Shown here piece after piece: positions 22,591 through 35,362 of a stretch of DNA of 64,000 bases. The stretch spans positions 573,511,241-573,575,240 of the forward strand of contig NC_081410.1 in assembly GCF_030272615.1 (NCBI RefSeq), given 5' to 3'. The stretch comes from Cryptomeria japonica (lineage: Eukaryota > Streptophyta > Pinopsida > Cupressales > Cupressaceae). The translations under genes and the position numbers were made by a program. The notes under the pieces were generated by a model, which was not told where the DNA came from, did no database searches, and saw nothing but the letters and a program-made list of their open reading frames with translations. Within the stretch, counting starts at the first letter, position 1, and each line of letters opens with the position of its first letter.

Positions 22591-23870
22591 TATCAAACCA
22601 TTTGAGGTACATGTTGTTGATCGGATCTTCTAGTGGTTCCCCTTCTAAAGTAGCCAACTGATATGCCCCAGACCCAAATACAATAATGATAACATATGGA
22701 CCCAACCAATTTGATTCAAACTTTCTATGATGTTCTCAGTTTGGTTGATTATGAGGATTCTCTCTAAGAACAAGATCACCTACCTCAAATGTACAAGGTT
22801 TAACTCGATGATTATAGCTTCTTCTCATATGTTGGTGATAGGCTTTAAGGTGGTTGTATGCAGCTTGTCATCTTTCATCAAGTAGTTCCAAGTCTTAAAG
22901 ACAAGAGACTCGGTATTCTTCATCATCTATCAGATTATGCAAGGAAACCCGTAGAGATGTTATCTTGACCTCAATAGGAAGGATGGCTTCTATGCCATAG
23001 AACAATGAATAGGGAGTTGCGCCTATAGGGTTTCAAATGCTACTTCGATACGCCCATAGTGCTGGATTTAATTGAACGTGCCAATCACAGGCGGAATCTT
23101 TGACTATCTTCTTGAGGATTCTTAATATGTTCTTGTTTGATGCTTCAGCCTGACCATTTCCTTGTGGGTAATAGGGAGTGGAGAAGCGATGTTGGATGTG
23201 AAACTTCTCACAAAGCTCATGGACATCCTAATTTTTGAAAGGAAGCACATTATCTGTGATGATGGACATGGGTACACCATATCGACAGATGATGTAATTA
23301 AGGATGAATGAGGCTATCTGCTTGCCAGTGACTTGGGTAAGTGGAACAACTTTGATCCACTTTGTGAAGTATTCGGTGGCGGTAATAATGAATTTATGGT
23401 CGTTGAATGAAGATGGATGAATTTTATGCACAAGATCAAGTCCCCATTGACAAAAGGGCCATGGTGCTGTGATTGGTTGCAATTCCTGTGTTGGTGCATG
23501 TATCAGGTCTCCATGAACTTGGCACTTCTTGCATTTTTTGACAAAATAGCAGGAATCTTTTTCCATGGTAGGCCAATAGTATCCAGCACACATGATATTC
23601 TTTGCTAAGGAAGGACCACTTGAGTGAGTCCCACAAATTCCTTCATGTACCTCTTCCAAAGCCTTTGTTGTCTCATCTTGTTCCAAACATCGAAGGAGAG
23701 TACCATCAAGATTGCATCGGTATAGGGTTTTAACAATGATGGTGTATCAAGCGGTTTGGCGAATGAAAGTTTTTTGTTGGTTATTTGATTGGTTAGGAGG
23801 AAGTGTGTGATTGCGAAGGTAGGTGTAGAACTCACCATAGCTTGGGGATTTAAAACTGACAAGGTGACAT
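22591..23870 (-). pseudogene. Tat integrase pseudogene
   Basis: The zinc-binding domain is visible as HEGICGTHSSG ... CKKCQVHGD (HHCC pattern). The catalytic core has Asp in WGLDLVHK (codon near 23437), Asp in IITDNV (codon 23252-23254) and Glu in GNGQAEASNK (codon 23144-23146). The last two are 35 residues apart, the D35E spacing of retroviral-type integrases. The C-terminal part (FEVGDLVLRENPHN, LGPYVIIIVFGSGAYQL, EGEPLEDPINNMYL) matches the younger element's 10300-10490. Stops lie between these blocks. Confidence 0.85.
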
Positions 23871-24099
23871 ATCATCTTGGATTCAGGGATATCATAAGTA
23901 GGAATCCAAAGTTGTTCTATGAAGAACTCATAGCATTTTGAGTTCTATGGAAGATCTAGGAGAGATTCAATGGTAGCCATAGAATCAATAGCTCGATTAT
24001 GATCTCTGGGTATCTGCTCAAAAGTGATATTTATAAATGATGCTTTTATATTTTCCACCATTTTCTTGTATAGAATGAGTTATCATCCTTGGTTTGATA

Positions 24100-24465
24100 T
24101 TTGTCTGTGACTTATCGGATGACTAGTTGGGAGTCACCATATATCTATAGCTCTTTCAGTTTCCAATGTATGGCTAATCTAAGTCCTGCGATCAAAGCCT
24201 CATATTCAGCTATGTTGTTTGTACATGGAAAAGTTAGCCTGTAAGACTTCGGGATGTTGTCACCTTGAGGTGTGATAAATAGAATGCCTGCCCCCGAGTC
24301 ATTCCTAGTATATGAACCATCAAAGTATAGTTTCCATGGTTGTGTTGCTGTGATCATGAAGATCTCTTCATCTAGAAAATTGGAAAAAGGAGGATTATCA
24401 CCTGTGAGAGGTTCATTGACCAACTGATTTGCAATAACGGTCCACATACTCGATGTCAAATTCAC
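24100..24465 (-). pseudogene. Second (archaeal-type) RNase H domain of the Tat element
   Basis: WKLYFDGSYTRNDSGAGIL and NNIAEYEALIAGLRLAI are typical of the additional RNase H found in the Tat lineage between the ordinary RNase H and integrase. The Asp of YFDGS and the Glu of AEYEAL match the expected active-site residues. The reading is interrupted shortly after GLRLAIHWKLKEL. Confidence 0.8.
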
Positions 24466-24840
24466 TCAGAATCATCACGCATTTGGCTAAGCATCCTGTT
24501 AATGCTTCTTTGTTGAGTAAGTACTTTAGTGGATTGACCTTAGCAATGAGTTGTATTTTATGTGTTAACAAGTAGTGCATTAGTTTAGTGGCTACCAAGA
24601 TTACTGCTAGGAAAGCTCGCTCAATAGGTGTGTAATTGAGTTCATAGCCGACCAGTGTGCGAGACATATAGTATACAATACACTCTTTTCTTTTTGCATT
24701 ATGTTGAGCCAGTAGTACTCCCCATACTGTATTAGTTACTGAAATATAGAGAAATAGAGGTCTACTTGGATCTGGTGGGATCAGCAATGGTGTATTCAAG
24801 AGATAGTCCTTAAGCATCTGGAATGCTTGCTAGCATCTAG
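24413..24840 (-). pseudogene. First RNase H domain of the Tat element
   Basis: LFLYISVTNTVWGVLLAQ and YELNYTPIERAFLAVI, then LTHKIQLIAKVNPLKYLL, match the retroviral-type RNase H following Ty3/gypsy RT. Residues at the first catalytic Asp look altered (ISVTN). Confidence 0.8.
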
Positions 24841-24899
24841 AATCCCATTGAAAGTGGGATTTTTTGTGTAATACGTGTGTAAAGGGGTGACACTTATCT

Positions 24900-25700
24900 A
24901 CCAGTTGTGCAATGAATCTTCAAATGGATTGTAGCTGCCCTTGGAGTGTCATTAACTAACTGATGTTCCTCAGAGGTGGCATGTCCATGATTTCTTTGAC
25001 CTTCGCCAAATCTACTTCAATACCCTTGCTTGAGACAATGTATCTGAGGAGTTTCCCAGAGGTCACTCCAAAGACACATTTCTTTGGATTTAGATGGACA
25101 TGATATTGCTCTAATCTGTCAAAGATTTTATCTAATATTCCCAAATGAGTTCTTTTGTTAATGATTTTTCCAGTAAGTCATCGACATAATCCTCCATTAT
25201 GGTATGCATCATATCATGAAATATGGTGGCCATATCTCTTTGATAGGTCTACCCTACATTCTTAAGACCAAAAGGAATCACATTCCAATAGTATGTTCCC
25301 CATGGACATGTGAAGGTAGTTTTATGTTGATCTTTTGGTGCGATCTTTATTTGGTTGTACCCCAAAAAGCCATCCATAAGAGAAAACATGGCATGTCCTT
25401 CTGTTAGGTCCATGATCATGTCAATGTTGGGTAGGGGGAAGTCATCCTTAGGACATGCTTTTTTCAAATATCTTAAGTCAGTACAGATACGGATGCCCCC
25501 ATTTGGTTTGCCGATAGGTACAATGTTGGAGATCCAATCAACATAATCAATTGGTCAAATGAAACCAACATCTAAGAGCTTTTTGAGTTCTGCCTTAACA
25601 AGCACAACAATCTATGGGTGCATCTTTTTGAGCTTTTGTTTTACTGGTTTAGCTCCTTCTGCCATGGTGAGATGATGCATGACCAAATCAGGATCTAGAC
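24900..25700 (-). pseudogene. Tat reverse transcriptase pseudogene
   Basis: Minus-strand motifs in order: KDDFPLPNIDMIMD, FSLMDGFLGYNQIKI, TTFTCPWGTYYWNVIPFGLKN and EDYVDDLLEKS, with the catalytic YVDD codons at 25187-25198, then HLNPKKCVFGV. These are RT motifs of Ty3/gypsy elements. Frameshifts and stops separate the blocks. Confidence 0.88.
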
Positions 25701-27530
25701 AAGGCATGTCTGCATATGACCATGCGAAGTTGATTTGATGGTTCTAGAAGAATTCTTTAGGTTGCTCCTCTAGAGTTAAAAGAGATACTAGATGTATTTG
25801 GTGAGGAGTCTCAGGGGTCCCCACATTGAATTCCTTTGTTTCCTCAATAAGGATCATTGATCATTCCTGATTTGTACTAGAAGGGAGAATGTCAAACCTT
25901 TCATCCTCAAGTGCCTCAGAGAGGTTTTCACCATTGGATGCGCTCTTTCTTTTTAATTTTTTGGGATCAAACAGTACCATAGTGTGGTTTTCACTGGAAG
26001 ATTCATGTTTTATTATGATATTTTTGCAGTTGAAAGGTTTGGCATCCGCCCCAAAGTATGTTGCACTATTCAATTTGATGGCGAATCCAACTTTGTGATC
26101 CCCACTTGGTATGTTATCCTATAGTTCCAAAAAGTCAATGATTGCCTCATCATTTTGGATTTGGTCAAGGCATGGGGGATTTGGTTGTTTCCATTCAATG
26201 AGTTCAGGATGGATAATGGGCATTACCTCATCGATTAGGTTAAGTTCATGGGATGTGTCAGTGAGGGTTAAAAAATTATGGTGAATGTCATTGATGGTAC
26301 TCGCCTTGTCAGAATTAGGCGCAGGATGTGACGTAGGGTCTATGGAAGGTGTTTCCAATTCAGGAACCCAAGAGGTTTTAATCTGTGCTTCTTCATAAAT
26401 AGGGATTTATTTGTGGGGTGGAGGGGGAGATGTGTCTTCCTCATCTGAAGTATTGAGATGTACTAAATTAAATTCCCACTCATGTGAGTTAGACTTTGAG
26501 TCGCTTTCCAGTATCTGATTACTATACCAAACTGGGATATCTTTTGAATTAAACACTACAGGTATAATCGGCTGATGTACCTTTGGAAATGGAATGGTTG
26601 GTGCTATGGGGAGAATTATTGGTATCATTGAATCTGATACTAGGAGTATCGATGTTGTTGAAACTATTGTTTTTGATGGAATTATCAATGTTGTTGATAC
26701 TGTTGGGGTTCTGATACTGCTAATGGTGTTGTTGATGTGGTTGTTGCTATTGAGGGGGTTGTTGGTTTGATTGGTCGTATGATTGGTGTTGTGGATAGTA
26801 TTGATGGGATTCTCAGTCTCATTAGGGCAATTGGTGCGGTTCTTGGTGTTGCCGATATAATCAAGGGTGGCCTCTTTAGAGTATTATGCTGATATAGAGG
26901 TTTGTTGGGTTTCCCTTTGAATCTGAGCTTAGGAGGAGTCTCCTTTTGAAAGCCTAATCAAGCGTTATCTTTAGGATTTAATTCAGGCTGCAATGGCTCG
27001 CGTCATCCTTGCTTGCAAGGTCCCAAAGCACTCTGACCATCATAGCCCATTCTTTACATAATGGTAAGGCCTTTTCCATATTGATCTCTAGGAAGCTTAC
27101 CTCATGGGATTCTTGTGGTGATAGGGTTTTTATAGATCCATTCTGCTAAGTCCTCATCTCTGGTCTCCTCTTCCTGACTCTTTCCAAGAATAGAAGGTGC
27201 CAAAGTGCATGCTAGATTGACCAGTGGTGCTTGAAGTAACCTTTGAGGCTTACCATGAGTTCTAGGGGAAGTGGGTAGTTGACCAACACAAAATAGTTGG
27301 CTTAGATTGTATTCCCTAGGACCTTCCTTTTCCATTTTTATTTTTTTCTTATCTTGCTTTGGTATAGTGGTATTTGAATTGGAAAGAGAGGTCGGACTAA
27401 CATATGATGTCGATGGGATAGCTTCTTTGTTGTTAGGAATGGTAATCTATGGCTGATGTCTAATATTGTTACAATATGTAAATGGATTTGCATCACCAAG
27501 GATTGCCATTTCTACACCATTGTGAGGGAA
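25701..27530 (-). other. Protease-RT linker of the Tat element, decayed
   Basis: Short acidic and proline-rich minus-strand readings (for example 26119-26358 and 26407-26688) without recognisable domains. The younger element has a comparable low-complexity linker after its protease. Confidence 0.45.
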
Positions 27531-27539
27531 CTTGATACA

Positions 27540-28060
27540 CTAGTGATAGGTGAATGGAACGACTTGCATGGCGTGTATCCAAGGTCTTCCTAAAAAAAAA
27601 TTATATGGTAGAGGAAGGTCCAGAACTTGACATATGATGTGCTTCACCACTGGGCCTACTCGGATTGGTAACACAACTGCTCCTTTTGAAGAATGCTCTG
27701 CATCGTCATAAGCTTTTATTGTTATCTTTTGGCGGGGGTCCATTGATTAAATTGCATATCCCAATGCTATGACCAATTGTAATGTACATATATTTAGGCT
27801 TGCTCCATTGTCAATCAAGACTCGCTTGATCCTGTGTTGGTTAATAAATCCTTCAATATGGAGTGAGGTGTTATGAGTTTTTTGGAAGGATGTATTGTCG
27901 CTTTCAGAGAAAGTGAGACATGGTGATGACCTTAGATTGCCAACCATAGCTTGAAATTGATCTATATTTAGATTGGCAAGGACTAACACCTCTTGGAGAG
28001 CTTGATCCAAGATTTTTTTATGAGATGGGGATAGGCACAAAATTTCTAAGATGGATATAA
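27540..28060 (-). pseudogene. Tat retropepsin-like protease pseudogene
   Basis: IKRVLIDNGASLNICTL contains the catalytic Asp, with DNG in place of the DGG of the younger element, consistent with G-to-A decay. The C-terminal part FFLGRPWIHAMQVVPFTYH is also present. The two parts are separated by a stop near 27745. Confidence 0.8.
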
Positions 28061-28762
28061 ATGTGGGCCTCTTATCTAACTATTCCACAAGGTTATACTG
28101 CTTTGGGATGGATGTTGTGCCTTGTGGAGCTGCTTTAATGGTGATCTTGCTATGACACATAGCAACATTATAGGTATGGTTTGGATCTTTGATGGAAATG
28201 GTTTCAATTTGTTCATTGGCATCATATAGGTGATTCATAGTGTAATTATAGGCAAATCACATATAATTACCTATATCTATGTTTTGACCTGAAGTGGAAG
28301 GACCCCTTTGATCTTGTGATGGAAGTAGATTCTTCAACATGAGATGATCATTATTTGAGGTTTTTGGGTCATGTTCTTCAATTTCAATCTCTCCTCGATT
28401 AATAAGATCCTAAACAAGATCTTTCAGTCTATGACAGTTACTTGTTTTATGCCCTTTTCCTTGATAGAATTCACAATGTTCATTATCTCTCCACCATGGA
28501 GGTTTAACCTGAGGATCGTAGTTAGATGTCTTTGCTAAGGTCACCAGATTTGAAGAGACCAATTGTCATAACACTGTTTCAATAGGTTCCCCTAAGGGTG
28601 TGTATTGACGTTTTGGTTTATAATTTTTGTCATTGTCTCGGTTCCTCTTGCGATGCATTGCATCCTTGATTTTGTGGAGGAGCAATCGTGTTGTTTTTAG
28701 GAGGGGGATTTTGCCCCGCAAATCGGACCACAAGTTGTGCACTCTTTATAGTCCTTGCATCT
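28061..28762 (-). pseudogene. Tat gag pseudogene, C-terminal part with zinc-knuckle-like motif
   Basis: The minus strand gives CEFYQGKGHKTSNC and DLINRGEIEIEEH near 28380-28470, matching the gag zinc-knuckle-like motif of the younger element. The gag-protease element inserted at 28763 splits this gag; the N-terminal part resumes at 36580. Confidence 0.75.
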
Positions 28763-30005
28763 TGTAAAGCGGAAAATCATGAGCGAACCCTAAGTGTTCC
28801 CCCCACCACTCCGAGGAGAGGGGAAGGAGGTCATTAGGGTTGACGGTTTTCACTTAGGGGAGACTTTACATTCAAAAGAGGGGTTGAAACCCACAAGATC
28901 CAATCCCACACAATGCAAGATTGGATTTTAAATGAGTTTCAAGGGTTAAGACAACAAGGCTACCCTCTTTTGTAAAGAATGTAGATAGAAGGATTAAGCT
29001 AGGAATGCATGAAAAGTGAGAAAGATTCACTTATAAACAGAGATAGGAATATAGGATGAAGTTGCGGACCTGGAATTAGCAGTAAAATGTCGAGATGGTG
29101 CTGTCCTGCAAATTTGAGCGAAAGTTGACAGGACGATGGCGCCCGACGTGCACACGGTCCTCCGAAAAATCCGTGAAATGAAGGGGGATCTGTTCGTCTC
29201 TGCACAAGGATTCCAGATCTTCAATTACAGCCGCGTACTTGTAACCTACACACAGAAAAAAGAGGACAATTGGGGGGTTAGGGATTAGGGGTTTGCCCTT
29301 AGGTCAAACCCCGGTTTTGGAATTAACCAAGAAATGAGAATGCTGTAAATGTAAATGATTGTAATGTAATAAAGTACCAATACCTTGTTGTAAGAATGTT
29401 TGTATTCTTACATGCAAAGGTGTAATTGTTGTTGTATGTTGTATGTTGTATGTTGTATGTGATCTCTTCTTCAATGGTTGAATCCTTGTCTTGAATGCAA
29501 CACTTAGCCTTGAATGGAGACTTAGAATGCTCAATTGCTTGAAGGAATGCTTGAATGCTTGAATATCGCTTCCACCTTTTTTCCATCCTACCCAAAATGG
29601 GAGAGGAAATGTAGTTTATATACTTGCCAATTAGGGTTGAAAGACTGATTTTTCCGACCTTGGGCTGACATAGCAACCTTATTTTCCAATTTGCAAACTA
29701 AAAGACCCGAAGCCCCATAAGAGATCGGGCCCAAAATAGGGCCAAGGACCAGGGCGCTGGGCGCCATGGTCCTGGGGGACCAAGGCGTTGAGTGCCCTAG
29801 TCCTGAAGGACCAGGGCGCTGGGCGCCATGGTCCCACCTCCCGGGATAGCAAGGTGCAAGGAGGATCAGGCCAGGGTGCTGAAAAATGCAGTTTTTGATG
29901 TCATGAACAAGTTTCGAGGTCTCCATTCAAGTTCAGTGTTGCGTCACCATCATGAAGACCCAAATGCGGTCAAAATTGCAAGTGTCACAATTTTAGGATG
30001 CTACA
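28763..30005 (-). repeat. 3' LTR of the gag-protease element
   Basis: Starts TGTAAAGCGG and ends GCTACA on the plus strand. It contains three 31-bp-spaced GC-rich hairpin units at 29746, 29777 and 29808, against two in the other LTR, and a short (TTGTATG)n run near 29430. Confidence 0.9.
29746..29834. repeat. 31-bp GC-rich hairpin repeat, three units
   Basis: Each 27-nt unit has arms of the type GGACCAGGGCGC and GCGCCATGGTCC with a 3-nt loop, separated by 4 bp. The other LTR has two units (36346-36403). Stem changes such as GGCGT/GTGCC keep G-U pairing. Confidence 0.75.
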
Positions 30006-30020
30006 TTTAGCCCCCACTTT
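30006..30020 (-). other. Polypurine tract of the gag-protease element
   Basis: The minus strand reads AGTGGGGGCTAAA immediately before the 3' LTR start TGTAGC, the expected position of the plus-strand primer. Confidence 0.75.
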
Positions 30021-31281
30021 AGCGGGAGTATAAGCGTACGCTCATACTTCCAGTAAAGTACAAGGAAACAACATTGAAAGACTTTCACCACGTCAAGGAT
30101 GCAAGACACACCAAGCCCCCATTGGACTAAGGATCTTACGACTTCGATTGACAAAGTAACAGGGAAGATCACGAGGGAGAACCATGACTGTCAGTAGTAA
30201 GGTTCCCTCACTATGAGTCATGCAAGAAAAATACCAAAAATTTCCAAGGCAAAGCTAAGTTCGCCAAGAAATTTTCAAGTATCCTAAAGGGATAGACGGG
30301 GTGTATGCCCCCCTACGTTAAAGCGATCGCACACGCCTCAACGGGGGTGATTTCTTTAAGGTAGTGATACACATAAGAAATGAGAAGGGAGAGGAGCACG
30401 TTATCACAAAGATTTAGCCCCCAAGTGTGAGATAAACCCAAGGATAATAGACACAAAACACAAAGCACGAGGTGACTTCGCTTTCCTCGGGGTTAGTATG
30501 CTGTATGATAATTCATGTATATCATATGTATGTATGCATAATTGTTCTTCATTCCCCAATCAAGGAAGGTCACCTAGAAGAAGGGAACACATGTGTCTTT
30601 TAAGTCAACATGAGAGAGACCAAAAGAGATCCCAATGCTTTTCATCATCCTCAAGTAGACAACACTAAGGACAACAAATAGAAGAATGAGAATAACACAT
30701 AGAAGAAGTAACCAAAGAGAGGAGGAGAGAATCTGCTATGCTAATGAAACTAGTCTAGCACGTCATCTAACCCCTGATCTTGCTGATCAATATTTCGGGA
30801 AGGCAGGGAACACGCTAGAGGAGGAACATTCAACACAACAGATGGAGCTATCACAAGATCCAAACAAGGGCTATGTTCATGTTCCAAGCCACGTTGTTCT
30901 TGTCTAGGAACTAGGATAAGTGCTTTAGAAAATTCGTTAGATAGATGGTTATCAACATCAACATATTCATATTCACTATCAGAAGCAAGAGTAGTAACAT
31001 TTTCATCATGAATAACATTTTCATCTATATCATCATCAAGATTTATAAAAATAGGATCTTTAACTCATACAGGATCAAAACCATCATGCATCTTATGTTT
31101 AGGAGATTTTGGAGAAAATGGAATAATGCTTGTTGAAGGTGTTTTTGGGGATTGCAAAGTTTGAGAAGCAGCTGCCTGAGCTCTAAGACGACGCTTTCGT
31201 CAGCGTTCACGTGCAAAATGATTTTGTCTAGTCTTAGTAGGAAGTGGAGAAGATTGAGGAGGAGGAATGTTCTCATCCTTA
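30021..31281. other. 3' untranslated interior of the gag-protease element
   Basis: No domain is recognisable. A full element would have RT and integrase here, but neither strand shows their motifs. Short ORFs are not convincing. Confidence 0.5.
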
Positions 31282-34182
31282 TCACTTTGGGTGTTTAGGT
31301 TGTGGTCTCTTAGGCTGGATAATAGGAGAAGAGGAGGGTCTCTTCTCTTTATAAAAGGAAGGAGGAGGAACTGCTCCATATAAAGGAGGAATATTTTTTT
31401 TAGGAAGGAGACCAAGTCCATCATGATGAGGAGGTATAGGCCTACTTTTAGAAAATTTATAAGACATAGACATAGTCACATCCATAGGAATGGATTGGGA
31501 ATCTTCTTGAGGAAAGACATTAGTTTTATCTTTCAAAGGAAGAACTTCCTTCTCAAGAATGATAGGAATATCAAGTTTGGGTGTTCTAGGTTCACTGAGA
31601 GATAGGATCATATCTGTTTTCCACTTTTGATAAGATTTGAAAAGATGATCACTTCGCAGAGGAAGAGATTGGAATTGTTTAGACCAAAAATAATCAATAG
31701 GAACACTAGAAGTTCTTTTAGCTAGTTTAAAGAGACTATGATTGACAGTAACAACTTCACCATTATGGGGAAATTTCAAACATTTATGAATAGGAGAAGC
31801 AATAGCTTTCATGGAAGATAGCCAAGGATAGCCTAGCTTCACACGAAATTGTTCGGATGAAGGAATAATAGCAAAGTTCACATCAAGGGATTTGTTATGA
31901 ATTTCAATAGGTAATGTAATAGAACCAATTGCAGGAGAAGAAAATGCATCAAATAATTTCACAATCACATCTGTTTTGTCACAGATCACTTGATTCAATT
32001 GCAAAGTAAAAAGAAATTCTTCAGTAATAACATTAACCATGCACGAAGGATCAATAAGCACTCCACGGCAAGGTGTATTCTTGACTTTTGCAACTATATA
32101 TAAAGGACCATCACGTGCCGTAATAGTTTCACTAGAATCAAATGTGATGGAAGGTTCTTTAGGGTTTTCTTGCTGCTCTACAAAGTTAATCACATTCGGA
32201 GTCATAGACACAAGACCATCAGATGAGAAAGAGGAATCATTAGCCTAAATCGCATTAGAGGTATGAGAAGGTAATGGATCAGTAAAAATCTTAAGATTTT
32301 GGTTAGGAGGAGCTATAGATGTATTGCCTTTATCATTCACTCCCGAAACAGAGATAGTATTATTATCAATCAAATCTTGAATTTTACCCTTTAAAGCAAA
32401 ACATTTTTCAGTATCAAGCCCAAGTTGACGATGAAATTGACAAAAGGATTTGTTATCAAAATAGGGTGAATTAATCTTTGTAGGATCGATTTGCTTTATA
32501 GGAGGGAGAGTAAGCACATTTTTTTCCAATAACTTATTCATAATACTATGCAATGATTCATTCAAAGGAGTAAACTTTCTTTCTTTCTTGAAAAACTTAG
32601 AAATAGGAGGCACACCTGATGCTGCATTCACATTGTTGTTGATGATGTTTTCATTGAATTTAATGGACTCTCTATTCGGTTTAAACTTCCCAAATGGTTG
32701 TTGACTACTATCACCCTTATCACTCGGAGCCATAAGATTTGCTTGTTCCATTTGACTCACAGTCAGTTGATAATTGTGAAGAGTTGCACACAACTGTTGG
32801 AAAGAAGTAAACTTAGAAAACAAAAGTTTTTCTCTAATATCTTTTTGTAGATTAGAAATAAAGATTCTTTAAATATCATTGTCAGGCACTGGAAAAGAGA
32901 TTTGAGCATACAAATGCTTATATCTACCAATGAAATCAATCACTTTTTCTTTAACACCTTGTTTACAATGCATTAAATCAATCAAAGTAACTTTAGGACT
33001 TATATTGTTTTGAAATTGTTGAATAAAAGCATTTGCAAGTTGTTCGAAAGAAGTAATAGAATAAGAAGGCAACGAGCAATACCATTGTAGGGCTTTATCT
33101 CTTAATTTCCTAGTAAATAGTTTTGCAAGCAACCTTTGGTCATAAGAAAAATCGGTACATATTGTTTGAAAAGTCTTAACATGTGTTAGAGGATCTCCTT
33201 TACCATTATAAAGCTCCAAATGCAGGATTTCAACATGTTTAGGAGGGATAGCTCGAACAATGTCAAGAGAAAGTGGGCTCGCAACATCAAATGTGGGCAC
33301 ACTAAACTTAGATTGATTCATAGAGACAATTTGTTGCTGTAAAGAAGAGACAGTTTGTGCAAGATTGTTAATGGTCGCTTCAGTCGAAGAATTCATATTA
33401 GACGTGTTAGATTGTGATGGAGGTATTATGTTATTGAAAGAAGGTATTGATTGAGAGTAAGGTGGCGGGACACTATGATAGTTAGTCATAGGAGAGGATT
33501 GGAAAGGAGGAACACTACAAGGAGGAATGGAATGGTTGAATGAATTGCCCCCTTGCGTCATGTTCATTTGTGGAGATGTAATAGGGACACTCATTAAAGG
33601 AATGAATGAAGAAGTCGGATTGAATGAAGAAAGAGGGTTAATTGAAGAGGAAGGATTGCCCCCATGATTTGTGATCATAGGCGGAATGTCTTGTATAGAA
33701 GTAGTCATTATGTTTGATGTAAAGGTAGGTATGCTAGCAATAGAAGTTGTCAAAGGAATAGAATGATTGACTTGAGTAGGAGGTTGTGTATAACCTAAAG
33801 TTTCAGCACAACTCTTCATAGGCATCACATTCGAATCCACAATGTGTGCAATACCATGCAAAATATCAATTCCATTCTTATCACTTTGAACCATACGTTT
33901 TAGACCCTCAATTAATGAAAGAGCTTGACTATCGGGATACTCTTGAGACATCCATTGCTGAAAATCATCAAATTGGTTATCCAATTTTGAAAGTTGTTCT
34001 ACAGAAACCTCATGGAGAGCTTCTTCATCAATAAGAGGATTAGAGGAATTACTCGTGTCCTCGTTAAAGAGGCCATTCAAATTAGGTTCCATCTCCTCGA
34101 TAATTAAACCTTGGAAAGACTTAATTCTAAGGCTTCGTCTAACAGGAATAGTGTAAGTAGGGCTTATTGTTGTAAAACTCAT
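31282..34182 (-). pseudogene. gag-protease polyprotein, two nonsense codons
   Basis: A single frame runs from Met at 34182 to 31282, broken by stops at about 32866-32868 and 32242-32244. The stops fit CAA-to-TAA and CAG-to-TAG changes. Gag carries a low-complexity Ser/Pro/Asn region, then HLELYNGKGDPLTHVKTFQT and WYCSLPSYSITSFEQLANAF, and the zinc-knuckle-like CQFHRQLGLDTEKC. The protease-like region follows (GVLIDPSCMVNVITEEFL ... LGYPWLSSM). The active-site triad reads D-P-S rather than D-T-G or D-G-G, so proteolytic activity is doubtful. Confidence 0.82.
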
Positions 34183-35340
34183 GCACTAGAGAGGGAGAGA
34201 AAATTTTGAATTTAGAGGTAGCAAATTTCAATAAAATCAGCCAAACTTCTAGATTTAAGCTGTTAAATGCAATCATGACAATCTCCCAAAATTTCAAAAA
34301 AAATGTTAGGGACCGTGGTGCTCGGAGTGCACACGGTCCTTGCAACTTTTTTCGAAATTTGTAGGGATGAAAGTTATGATGATTTTAAAGCTAATCTGAA
34401 AAAATTGAGTGATTTTACGATCTGTAGATAGGCCAAATTAGAGTTGCAATCTCAAAATTGAACCCTACCAAGATTGTTGAAAAATGCAAAATTTGAATTT
34501 TGAAAAAGAGAGGGAAACTGAAATTTTGAATTTTATGATTTTAGAGGGAATACCAAAAGCAATGCAAGTTTTGAAATTTAAAAGTTGACTCAATTTCACG
34601 CAAAATTCAATTTTGAAAGCGGAAATCAAAGTTGTTGTAATTAAACACTTAATTTCAAAAGTCACAAATTGCAAGAATTTGAATAAAGAACTGAAATTTC
34701 GAATGAATGCCAACACACTTTTCAGATTTAGGATAGTAAGAAGCACAATTTTGACATGAATTTCAGTTTCAATTATTTTTGAATGATTAGAAGCCTTAAT
34801 CCAAGCAATCACAAGACCAACTTTGACCTTAATTTTAAAAGTGTTGTAATTGATAAAATCAGCAAAAATTCTGAATTTTAGCAGAAAAATACAGTAAGAT
34901 CTAACTCCCGAAATTTCAGAAAAAATGTCAGGGACGATGGCGCTCAGGGTGCACACAGTCCTCGCAACTTTTTTCCAAATTTTCAGGGATGAAAGATATT
35001 ATGATTCTGTTGCGGAATCCAAAGTTACAGCTGATTTGGAAATGTTTTGATCAGTGAAATTATCAGTCAAAGGTTGAGTCAAGAAGGTTTTAAAAATTAG
35101 GGTTTTGACACTTAACCACTTAATTTTCAAAATTAAAGCACAAATATGAATTGACAATTTGTAATAGAAGGATAGATCTGAAACAAGCATTAACAATTAA
35201 ACACTTCACAAGCTCAATTACTAAAAAGAAAATTTTAGGGTTTTCATGCAATTAACCTCTAAAATTTGCAAAAGATCAAACATGGAAATGCAATCAAGGC
35301 ATCCAATTTTCAGATCTAACCATGAATAATCAGAAAGGAT
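34183..35340. other. 5' untranslated leader of the gag-protease element
   Basis: AT-rich and non-coding. Two copies of a GC-rich block, at about 34312-34343 and 34931-34962, match a block in each LTR (near 29127 and 35728); each has a GGAC...GTCC dyad and TGCACAC. Confidence 0.55.
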
Positions 35341-35360
35341 GTTCACGTCGGGTTCACCAA
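35341..35360 (-). other. Primer-binding site of the gag-protease element
   Basis: The minus strand reads TGGTGAACCCGACGTGAAC a few bases after the 5' LTR, starting TGG as required to pair with a tRNA CCA end. The oldest Tat element has the related TGGTGAACTCGATGTGAAT at 40515-40535. I cannot assign the tRNA. Confidence 0.75.
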
Positions 35361-35362
35361 AA

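Noticed and set aside
28763-30005. Hairpin blocks near 29127, 34312 and 34931 as fully covarying structures
   Set aside because: Only the 34312 copy pairs well; the others have mismatches in the middle of the stem, so covariation is not shown for this block.
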